A DNA stretch of 64,000 nucleotides, from the NCBI RefSeq assembly GCF_001192795.1, contig NZ_DF968179.1, forward strand, positions 62,001 through 126,000, in the 5' to 3' direction. The DNA comes from Flexilinea flocculi. GTDB taxonomy: Bacteria > Chloroflexota > Anaerolineae > Anaerolineales > Anaerolineaceae. This document shows positions 43,903-52,139 of this stretch, piece by piece. The translations under genes and the position numbers were made by a program. The notes beneath the pieces were generated by a model that made no database searches, was not told the origin of the DNA, and saw only the letters and a program-made list of their open reading frames with translations. Each line of letters starts with the position of its first letter. The first letter of the stretch is position 1.

Positions 43903-44748
43903 ATGGGTAATCGGCATCTGGTTATTTCTGATATTCATGAAAATCATGAAGCGATTATGCGATTGATTCTTAAAGCCAGGAAAATACCCGGAGGTTTTTG
44001 CGATATATGGTTTTTGGGTGATTTTTTTGGTCATTCTGAAGATGCCGACGGGAAAAATCATCTGACGCAAAATAGTTTATTAACCATTGAGGATTTGTTT
44101 CAACTGCCATTATATTGTGTATTCGGGAATTGGGAATATTGGCTGGCGCATCCGGAGAATGATGAAGTCAATGACGGGCAACGCGGTAATAGCAATGCTT
44201 TGGGGGAACGACGGGAAATCCTGAAGCGCACAAAAACTCACCTTTTACAGCGTCTGATGCGATATTCAATTCTCGAATTACCCGAAACGAGGCCGGAGTT
44301 TACATTGTTTCACGGTTGCAGTTTTTCATGTCATGATACGGTAGCTTACCATGCCGATCCTTGGGAGAGTTATATTAATCCACATGATCTGAATATTGTG
44401 ACAAGAAATCTTTTTGGAAATGCAGATCATCTGAAAACTCCTCATTTTCTGTTTGGTCACACGCACATCCCCGGTTTTTTTGTTTATTCAAAAACATCGT
44501 TTGTAAATATGTGGAGAATATTCAGTCCGGAAATGGCAAAAAAACCGATCTATTACGGGAACGAAAACCAGCGGTTTGGTATCAATCCTGGAAGCGCGGG
44601 TATCACCCAGGTGAATTTTCCAAGGACTGCCATCATTCTGGATACAAAAGAGAAAACTTTTCAATATATTGTGGATCATGGAGATCCCATGAGAATAAAC
44701 CGGAACTTCTTTTTAACTTCGCTGTCGATGAGAAATCGTCAGCGTTGA
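43903..44748 (+). CDS. Calcineurin-like metallophosphoesterase
   Basis: This 281-residue protein has the two-metal phosphoesterase motifs in order: 'ISDIHENHEA' (about 8-17), 'WFLGDFFGHSED', 'VFGNWEYW' and 'LFGHTHIPG'. The third motif has Trp in place of the usual His of GNH(D/E), a variation also tolerated in YfcE-type members (which have GNCD). It is cytosolic. It begins a tight three-gene unit, 29 bp before the kinase-like gene, so it may act as phosphatase counterpart of that protein. Its substrate is unknown. Confidence 0.85.
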   Translation: MGNRHLVISDIHENHEAIMRLILKARKIPGGFCDIWFLGDFFGHSEDADGKNHLTQNSLLTIEDLFQLPLYCVFGNWEYWLAHPENDEVNDGQRGNSNALGERREILKRTKTHLLQRLMRYSILELPETRPEFTLFHGCSFSCHDTVAYHADPWESYINPHDLNIVTRNLFGNADHLKTPHFLFGHTHIPGFFVYSKTSFVNMWRIFSPEMAKKPIYYGNENQRFGINPGSAGITQVNFPRTAIILDTKEKTFQYIVDHGDPMRINRNFFLTSLSMRNRQR

Positions 44749-44777
44749 GGACAAAAGATTCAGGTTTTGGAGGGAAT

Positions 44778-47700
44778 ATGGAACGAACAATTTTGGATCA
44801 ATTTGCAGAACAAATTCATTCTGTAAAGATTCGCAATAAGATACTTCCATTGACATATACCGGTGTAAAAAATGGCGGCGGATTTACCGCAGCTTTTGAA
44901 TTTGAAAATTCAGAAACCAAAGAAAAGTATTATATAAAATTTACAGAAGTCCGTGATGATTCATCGAATGAGGTCGCTGTTCTAACCAAAGCGGCTCAGT
45001 TATTTCGTAATGAAGTCCTGATCGAACCAGATCCGCTGAAAAGGATGAATTATGTCCCTGTTCCTGAAATATTAACGGATGATCCTGAGAATTTTAATCT
45101 TGAATTTATTCGAATTTTTGATCGGGGTCGGTATCATATTCAAATTCAGACTTCTGGTGAAGGCGACCATTGTGAAACCAAACTGCCTGATCAATTACAA
45201 GGAAGAATTGCGATCGCGCTGCAGTTCGCAAAACTATTGCGAACTTGTGCAAAAAATAAAATCGCCTATGTCGATGTCAAACCATTGGAACATTTATTCT
45301 GGATAGAAAAAGAAAACCGGGTTCAGATTACCTTGATCGACTGGGGAATTTCCAGAGCAAACGCATCTGTTTTCTTATTGTCTGAAGACCTGAGAAAATT
45401 CTGCCTTTACCTGCCGGAGATTATCTATGGCAGAAAAATGCTGGAACTAACGAATAAGGGAAAATTTGAATATCCGATTCAAAAAGAAAACGACAGCATT
45501 TTGATTCGAATGCTTGGCCGTCTCAGTTTTGCTGCAAACTTGCCGCCTCTGAGTCAAAAATATGCGGTTTTGGTTGGTGAACAATTATCTGGCGCTGTGA
45601 GCGAAATCCGGATTCAAAATCGCTGTGTGGAAGTTTGGGATGAAGTCATCGATGTTTTGGATACTGCTTACGATGCATCGAAGACGAAGTCGGTCATTAT
45701 GTCTGACTGGGAGAGTCTGAAAAAGAAAGCAGAGGAATTGATTCAGAAGGAAGGAGAGATGTTCCTTGGAAAAGATTTTTTCAAAATTATGGAATCTCGT
45801 CTCACTTCGTTGGCTTCCTATCCATCATGGTTGATTCCTGAAATTCGTTTTATTCAAACATGGTTTGGAAAGATCGATTTTGTTCCTCATCGCGGTTTTG
45901 ACCTTTGTGTTCAGTGTTGTATCAATGATCAGCCACAGCAATTTGAGTTGGAATTTAATAAAATTTCGGAACTGATTCTTGCAAAATTGGAGAAAAACAC
46001 ATCCAATCCGGAGCTGACTGCATTGTTGAAGGAAAATATCGAACAAGTCCGCCATGTAATTCAAGCCTGGATCATTATTCATGATCTGAACAACGGCAAT
46101 CTTTCAGACGAAGATTTCCATATCAAATTCAGTTCTTCCGTTTTAAGGGTCATCGATCCTATTCTGGCTGACGCATATAAAAAAAAGACCAGACAAAATC
46201 GTGAGAAAAAAACAAACATCCTTCCGCCTGACGCAGAATTCAATGAGAACCTGTCTGGGGACGCGGATGTTGCAACCCGGCTTTCAAGCAAACTGGAAAC
46301 AAAACCTGATCTTGCGAATCGTATTTATACGCTGGTTGCATCTTTTGGAAGCTCGGACCTTGCATCCGATCGATGGGGATTTGGTTTCATTCAAGAATTA
46401 GACTCCATTTTACAGATTACTCAAGAAACAAAAGCATATGCAGAAGAAAAGCAGTTAGAGCCAATACTTGAATCGATGGTTCAAGAGATTCAAGAATGGA
46501 CGGAAAAAATCGGACCACAAACATTCATTGCAGCGGATGAGGTTCTGCATCATGTGAACTGGATAACCACGCTACCGCAAAACATTTTAAATTCGAAGAT
46601 TATTAAAAGAACTGAAAAGATTGAAATCGGTTCGAAAATTAAAAACGAATTGGATCAATGTATTCAGAAACTGACTGAAGCAGGTGTTGTAGTCTCTCAG
46701 GAAGTCTTTGACAGAATTAGCGATAAGCTGATCAGAATCAAGGGTCTGAGAAAAAAGTTGGATTCAGATAATCTTTTCCGTTTGCGCAATATGATCGAAA
46801 ATGGTGATTATAAAAATGCGAATCAGATCATTGATGAGCATTATATGGAGAATCCTCCTTTATATGATCGTATTCGCGAGGAAATTCTCAGCCGGCAGAA
46901 AGATGATGAGGATAAAAAATCAATTGCATTGATTAATGCGGTTTTGACGGATTTATCCGGCAATAGCGATTATTCTGAAACTGGGAAATATTTAAAAAAC
47001 CAGCAAAATGTCCCAATCGTTCAACAAAAGATTTATGAATTTCGTCAAAAGAATATCCAATTATTTGATATTCAGGATGAACTAATTCGAACGAAGAGCA
47101 TCGCACATGACAGTAAGAAGTCACTTTTTGGCGTCAAACAAAACACAGGAATCATTCTCTTTTTGCTGATTCTGGTAATTCTTTTTTCAATCGGAACACT
47201 GACAGTGATTTTAGCGAAGAATTTTTCTGTTGCCCAAAATATCGCCAAGGTTGAAAAGAACCTGAACAGTTTTCAGGAAACCTATCTGGCATATGCCAAT
47301 GCGACAGATCTGCCGACAATGACGGCTATTCCAGTAACGCCAACAGTCCCAGCTGCAACACCGACATCAACCGTTATCCCGACGGTGATTCCGACAGCAG
47401 ATATCAGTGTGGGCTCAGTAACTTCCGTTGCTCTCAGCCCAGCTGATGAACATCTGCAAGCATTATTAGGAAAGAAAGTACTTTTCGATCTGAATGGAAA
47501 TGTGAGCCTTTTTGCAGATGAGGCAATGACTCCGGAAAGACAACTGGGAACTGTCATTAATTTTGTGCAGGGCATGAATGGCGTATTGGTAAATTACAAC
47601 GATAAAGCAGTTCATTTGCAGTCAACCTTTAATATCGGACGAAGTCAGATTTCCATCAGCACCTATAAGAACGTCAGTCGATCCACCAATATTCGTATGT

Positions 47701-47861
47701 TTTCCGATGTCCCATCTGCTACGACTCCAGTATTCATTTCGCAAATTGAATTCGTTTTAGTCGAACCCGCTTCAGCTTGCACCAGTGGAAACCAGGAGTT
47801 TTGTCACGGTCTCATTTCATTTTGGGTATCTCGAGATCAAATTGAGTCCTCTATCAAATGA
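44778..47861 (+). CDS. Kinase-like transmembrane protein with extracellular C-terminal domain
   Basis: I start it at ATG 44778 (GGAGGG precedes), giving 1027 residues; a longer frame would overlap the phosphoesterase gene out of frame. Residues 20-260 look like an atypical protein kinase: Lys54 in 'YYIKF' (beta-3), Glu65 (helix C), the catalytic loop 'YVDVKPLEH' with Asp166 and Lys168, and 'LIDWG' (Asp188) for DFG. The usual Asn of HRDxKxxN is not evident. A long helical region follows (about 300-780), then a membrane helix (about 790-812), a Thr/Pro-rich linker and an external beta-rich domain (about 895-1027). No PASTA or FHA domains are seen. Activity is unproven. Confidence 0.72.
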   Translation: MERTILDQFAEQIHSVKIRNKILPLTYTGVKNGGGFTAAFEFENSETKEKYYIKFTEVRDDSSNEVAVLTKAAQLFRNEVLIEPDPLKRMNYVPVPEILTDDPENFNLEFIRIFDRGRYHIQIQTSGEGDHCETKLPDQLQGRIAIALQFAKLLRTCAKNKIAYVDVKPLEHLFWIEKENRVQITLIDWGISRANASVFLLSEDLRKFCLYLPEIIYGRKMLELTNKGKFEYPIQKENDSILIRMLGRLSFAANLPPLSQKYAVLVGEQLSGAVSEIRIQNRCVEVWDEVIDVLDTAYDASKTKSVIMSDWESLKKKAEELIQKEGEMFLGKDFFKIMESRLTSLASYPSWLIPEIRFIQTWFGKIDFVPHRGFDLCVQCCINDQPQQFELEFNKISELILAKLEKNTSNPELTALLKENIEQVRHVIQAWIIIHDLNNGNLSDEDFHIKFSSSVLRVIDPILADAYKKKTRQNREKKTNILPPDAEFNENLSGDADVATRLSSKLETKPDLANRIYTLVASFGSSDLASDRWGFGFIQELDSILQITQETKAYAEEKQLEPILESMVQEIQEWTEKIGPQTFIAADEVLHHVNWITTLPQNILNSKIIKRTEKIEIGSKIKNELDQCIQKLTEAGVVVSQEVFDRISDKLIRIKGLRKKLDSDNLFRLRNMIENGDYKNANQIIDEHYMENPPLYDRIREEILSRQKDDEDKKSIALINAVLTDLSGNSDYSETGKYLKNQQNVPIVQQKIYEFRQKNIQLFDIQDELIRTKSIAHDSKKSLFGVKQNTGIILFLLILVILFSIGTLTVILAKNFSVAQNIAKVEKNLNSFQETYLAYANATDLPTMTAIPVTPTVPAATPTSTVIPTVIPTADISVGSVTSVALSPADEHLQALLGKKVLFDLNGNVSLFADEAMTPERQLGTVINFVQGMNGVLVNYNDKAVHLQSTFNIGRSQISISTYKNVSRSTNIRMFSDVPSATTPVFISQIEFVLVEPASACTSGNQEFCHGLISFWVSRDQIESSIK

Positions 47862-47888
47862 TCGCTATGGATTAAGGAATTATTAAGA

Positions 47889-50800
47889 ATGAGCGTCCTT
47901 ATGGAAAGTGATTCACTCATCACAAAAATCACTCAGTTGATTCTTAATTGGCAATTGCGTGAGGCGTCTGCTTTTATTGATACACAACAAAATGTATTAT
48001 CCGTAAAAGATATTTTTGCGATGCGTAATTTGCTGGATCAATATTTGGAGTGGGAAAATGCGTTTTCGGAAATAATTGCAAAAATCGATTCTGATCCGGC
48101 AGCTGCGCAGTATATGTTGAACCAAATTCCTGAGGAAATTCGCATTACGTATCCGCAGATCAAATCGATTTATTCATCCATGGAGTTGACAAAAGACAAA
48201 CAGCAAATCGATGCGGCTTTAAAAAAATGTGATGAAGCTTATGAATCGTTGCTCCATGAGCTGAATGAAAAAAAAGCGAAAGCGTTAATCGAAGAAGCCA
48301 AGCGAATTTTCCCCAATTGGGATCGAAATAATGAGTTAAGAGAACGAATAAATAACATTCAGGAACTGCATGAAAAACTGGCAAGGGGACTGCAAATTCA
48401 AACGGAGGTCAGCGCTTTGCGAGAAAAAGGTGGCCAGTCTGCTTATCAAAAAGCAATGTCCCTCATTAATGAATATACATCGCTCGGATTGGAAAATGTA
48501 GGAATCGCATTATTTGATGTCGCTGCTGAACGCGACCATTTGCTGCAAATGATCACCCGGGCTGAGGGAAAAAGCTGGTCTCATCGGCTGACTATAACTT
48601 CAGAGTCAGAAGAGATTTTAAGATTAGAACAATCCATTCATTCTCTGGAAGATGCCGAAAGCAAAAATCTGCGTGTCCTGTTTAACAATAACGCAAGATT
48701 ATTAAACCTTCTGACGAAAGAAAAAAGTGAAACAGAATCGGATTCTGAAAAAAGTATTCAATTAGGGATTCGAATCGAAGAATTAAGAAAAAATAACCAG
48801 CAAATCGAAACGGATATTCGTACGGAGGTCGGAAAACGATCGATGGAATACTGTACACTTGCCCAGGCGGCGTTGAAAGCCGGGGAGTTGTCTACTGCAG
48901 AAATTAATATCCGACTGGCAAAAGAAACCGGGAAATCTGCAGATCCATTCGATCCAGATGAATTTTTAGGCGATATTGATCTGCCTACATCTGTATTGGA
49001 TTCCATTGATCAACTTGAAGAAACGTTAAAAAGGGTTTCTGTTGTACGAAATGAGGTGGAAGAGAAACTGCGAAATATCCGGGAGCAATTCAGCGCGGAA
49101 GAAAACATTACTTTAAATAACCTCTCTTACTGGATTTCCGTCATTGAGGAATGCTTTGAAAAAGATCCCATTACACCTGGTCTATCTCAATTTCGCACTG
49201 AAATAAACAATCGCTATCAATCTGTTCGCACGTACGCCTTTGAAAAAGGCATCCGTGAAATTGACCGGTCCATTAAAAATGGCAAGTTTACGGACGCAAA
49301 AATTAAACTGGATTTTTTAATTGCATCGTTTCCAGATGATCAGGAAAAAGAACAACTCACGAAACGGCTTAATAAAATCAGCGTTTTAGAAAAAATTTTT
49401 GACCAAATTGATGGTTTACAAAAACAAATTGCCGAGTTGTATCACTCAACGACTGAAAAACTGGAATCTGATGCAGAACATACTGGACAGCTTGAATCTT
49501 ATTATCAGAAGATTCAAGCAATTTATAAAAAATACCATTTACAAGAGCCAAAAGAACTTGAAATTAACCGGTTTAATCAGCTCCGTATCTTTGATAAAAT
49601 CGGCGAGTATGAATCAGAAATAAAAATTGTTAAAAACAGTATCGCCAATGGGATATTGACAGCAGAAAGCCTCTCAGCTGCTGAAAAAATCGAAATATCC
49701 GATCTCTATTCCGTTGAGACGGCTCGCGATCTGTTAGCCAGATTCTGGTTCTTTTGTGCAAAAGTGGATAATAACCGGGAAAATTTACCGCGATATCTGG
49801 CGAAAGCGGAACGAATTGCTGAAGATTGCAACGATTCAGCGCTGCATCAGGAAATCAGCGCGTTTCGAATAACGATGAATGAAAAAAATGAAGAAGGAAA
49901 ACGAGTCAATTTACTTCTTGAAACATTGAATCAATTCTGGAAGGAGAAAACTTTTTTAGCTGGAATTGACTATATATCGAAAAATGTCACCGTAGAAGAC
50001 CGGAAAAATCCCCAGATTTTTCAGTTGGTTGACCGGATTGAACAGGCATATCGTTTTAATTTATCGGAAGAATTGCTGAAATCTGCTAAAGAAGCATTTT
50101 CTCACGGCGATTATCAGAAAGCAGAAGAAGACATTTCGCGAAGCCTGGATTATTTATATTCTGTTGAGGGTGCTCAGCTCCAAAAAACGATTAACAGTAT
50201 CCAGCAATTTGAAGAGAACAATCTGAAAGAGATTGAAAACTTTCTTAATCAGGATGTTTTTCACGATGGTGAAATCGACGAATTGGCTGCTGAAGAAATT
50301 CGTTACATTGCTGATCGCATTGATTCGATGGAAAAATCCCAAATGGTAGACCGTCGGATACGATCCAGAATCGGAACTGCAAAAAACCGGATCATCAGAA
50401 TAAAAAATCAGGAAACCGGTACTTTTAACAATTTGCGTCAGCAATTTGAGAATGCTCTGATGCTGGGCGAGGAGGGATTGGAACAGGCAGAGTCCGTGTT
50501 GAAAGATATGGATTCCCGCATCTGGATTGAAAACCGAAGTTCAGAAATACTATCTCTGAAAATGAAGTTGGATGAGATCAAGAATATTCTCAAAGCATTG
50601 CGCATTGTGATTAACCAATCGGATCATTATTTACATCAGGGGGATTTTCGTTCCGCGGAAAGAATTCTTGCAGCATTTCATGCAGACGCAAAACAAAAAT
50701 GGCCAGATTGGCTGCTGATCCTTAAAGAAAATGCGGAATTTCGTATCCGCGAGCTGCATGAAAAATATCAGCAGGTTCAATCGAGATTTGAAAAAAAGGA

Positions 50801-51962
50801 TTCAAATACCGGTGAGGTTATCGATGAGGCAAACCGGATTTTGGATCCTAAATCTACAGATGCTGTTCAAAGTTTCCGTTTGACAACAGAACTTGGTCAA
50901 TATAAAACAATTTTAGAACGGGATATTCGGGTTGATTCTGAGCAAAATCCTTATATGATTGGCATTAATTATCTGCTGGATGTTCTGAAATGGAATGAAA
51001 TCGCAGTAGAAGCAGTCTCCGGAATGGGAAACCATCGAGAAGGGATCTCTTTGGATGCATTATATGGTATTCGGAAAGCCGGACGGGATTTATTTGATCG
51101 AATGCCTCCTGCGCTGGTTGGAATTCAACCCAGTTTTGCTGAACGGAATAAATGGCTGGAAGAAAGAACACGGGTACGGCAGCTCTTGTTGGAATTGGAG
51201 GGGACACAGAAAAAAACAGCGAATCGTCCATCAGAACGACAATCAATCATTCGCCGGGATATTCAGGAACTTGAGAAATTATCACTGTTGCCAAATGAAG
51301 AGGAATCGCTCTCGCGAATAAAAAAAATCCAGGAAAATCGAAAAAAACGGAAAGGTTGTCTTTTCTCTGGTATTCTCTTTTTCGTTCTTGCGCTTGCAGG
51401 GCTGTATCTCGCTTCACCGATATTGATTCCATACTTAACTCCTGAACCGACGATTTCATATACTCCCTCGATGACATTCACACCTAGCCTGACAGCTTCA
51501 CCTACCATGACCATGACAGCGACGCTGACTGCAACACCTACGTTGACACCGACAGCGACATTTACTCATACGCCGACAGCAACACCAATGGGATTGACCG
51601 GCGTTATACGCAACCATCTGATTGGTGTATATGAACTTCCTGATGGCAATACGAAAATGCTCAGCAACGGGTATTTAGAACCTGGGTCGGAAGTGGAAAT
51701 AATCCGCTATTGTGAATCCGCAGTGATCAAAGGTGAATATTGGGCACTGATTTTTTATCCGTCTCAGGACAGGAATACAGGCTGGATTCGGATCCGTTTG
51801 CCTGATTCGCTGGATTATGTCTTATTATCAGATACCGGCCAGCCTTCTTTAGAAGTACTGAATGATAATCCGGCATTGAAGATGACTTGTCCGCTGAAAT
51901 CCTATATCCGGATGCCGGGAGACCCGACAATCACTCCGACTGTTTCGCAGCAAGAAGATTGA
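47889..51962 (+). CDS. Giant coiled-coil/helical-repeat membrane protein with external C-terminal domain
   Basis: This 1357-residue protein has no recognised enzyme domain. Residues ~1-1150 are almost entirely helical and charged, in repeated units of 60-100 residues with phrases such as 'LRNIREQFS', 'GKFTDAKIKLDFLIASFP' and 'GDYQKAEEDISRSLDYL', recalling TPR- or spectrin-like scaffolds. A membrane helix (about 1157-1180) follows, then a Thr/Pro linker (about 1184-1235) with 'TPTLTPTATFTHTPTATP' and an SH3-like external domain containing 'PGSEVEIIRYCESAVIKGEYW' region. It repeats the overall plan of the preceding kinase-like protein (large cytosolic part, one helix, TP linker, small outer domain). 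Role unknown; a scaffold is inferred. Confidence 0.8.
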   Translation: MSVLMESDSLITKITQLILNWQLREASAFIDTQQNVLSVKDIFAMRNLLDQYLEWENAFSEIIAKIDSDPAAAQYMLNQIPEEIRITYPQIKSIYSSMELTKDKQQIDAALKKCDEAYESLLHELNEKKAKALIEEAKRIFPNWDRNNELRERINNIQELHEKLARGLQIQTEVSALREKGGQSAYQKAMSLINEYTSLGLENVGIALFDVAAERDHLLQMITRAEGKSWSHRLTITSESEEILRLEQSIHSLEDAESKNLRVLFNNNARLLNLLTKEKSETESDSEKSIQLGIRIEELRKNNQQIETDIRTEVGKRSMEYCTLAQAALKAGELSTAEINIRLAKETGKSADPFDPDEFLGDIDLPTSVLDSIDQLEETLKRVSVVRNEVEEKLRNIREQFSAEENITLNNLSYWISVIEECFEKDPITPGLSQFRTEINNRYQSVRTYAFEKGIREIDRSIKNGKFTDAKIKLDFLIASFPDDQEKEQLTKRLNKISVLEKIFDQIDGLQKQIAELYHSTTEKLESDAEHTGQLESYYQKIQAIYKKYHLQEPKELEINRFNQLRIFDKIGEYESEIKIVKNSIANGILTAESLSAAEKIEISDLYSVETARDLLARFWFFCAKVDNNRENLPRYLAKAERIAEDCNDSALHQEISAFRITMNEKNEEGKRVNLLLETLNQFWKEKTFLAGIDYISKNVTVEDRKNPQIFQLVDRIEQAYRFNLSEELLKSAKEAFSHGDYQKAEEDISRSLDYLYSVEGAQLQKTINSIQQFEENNLKEIENFLNQDVFHDGEIDELAAEEIRYIADRIDSMEKSQMVDRRIRSRIGTAKNRIIRIKNQETGTFNNLRQQFENALMLGEEGLEQAESVLKDMDSRIWIENRSSEILSLKMKLDEIKNILKALRIVINQSDHYLHQGDFRSAERILAAFHADAKQKWPDWLLILKENAEFRIRELHEKYQQVQSRFEKKDSNTGEVIDEANRILDPKSTDAVQSFRLTTELGQYKTILERDIRVDSEQNPYMIGINYLLDVLKWNEIAVEAVSGMGNHREGISLDALYGIRKAGRDLFDRMPPALVGIQPSFAERNKWLEERTRVRQLLLELEGTQKKTANRPSERQSIIRRDIQELEKLSLLPNEEESLSRIKKIQENRKKRKGCLFSGILFFVLALAGLYLASPILIPYLTPEPTISYTPSMTFTPSLTASPTMTMTATLTATPTLTPTATFTHTPTATPMGLTGVIRNHLIGVYELPDGNTKMLSNGYLEPGSEVEIIRYCESAVIKGEYWALIFYPSQDRNTGWIRIRLPDSLDYVLLSDTGQPSLEVLNDNPALKMTCPLKSYIRMPGDPTITPTVSQQED

Positions 51963-51969
51963 ATCTGGG

Positions 51970-52094
51970 CCAGCAATTCGAAATATGGATTAGCTTTTTG
52001 AATTCATCAAGAAAATTTGTAGTCCTTATGGTTTTACGCGAAGCGCAAAACCATAAGGACTACAAAGAATACTTTTCATATTTCGAATGACTGG
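51970..52094. repeat. Best-preserved dispersed element, with a target duplication
   Basis: CCAGCAATTCGAAATATGG and CATATTTCGAATGACTGG bound 125 bp. ATCTGGG occurs directly outside both ends (51963-51969 and 52095-52101). The stem 52017-52039 pairs with 52043-52065 (23 bp, one mismatch, loop GAA). Confidence 0.92.
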
Positions 52095-52139
52095 ATCTGG
52101 GCAGGTAATTCTGCTTCCAACCGAAATCCTCTCGATGCA

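Noticed and set aside
44511-44777. A longer N-terminus for the kinase-like protein
   Set aside because: It would overlap the phosphoesterase coding region in another frame; ATG 44778 has a good GGAGGG site.
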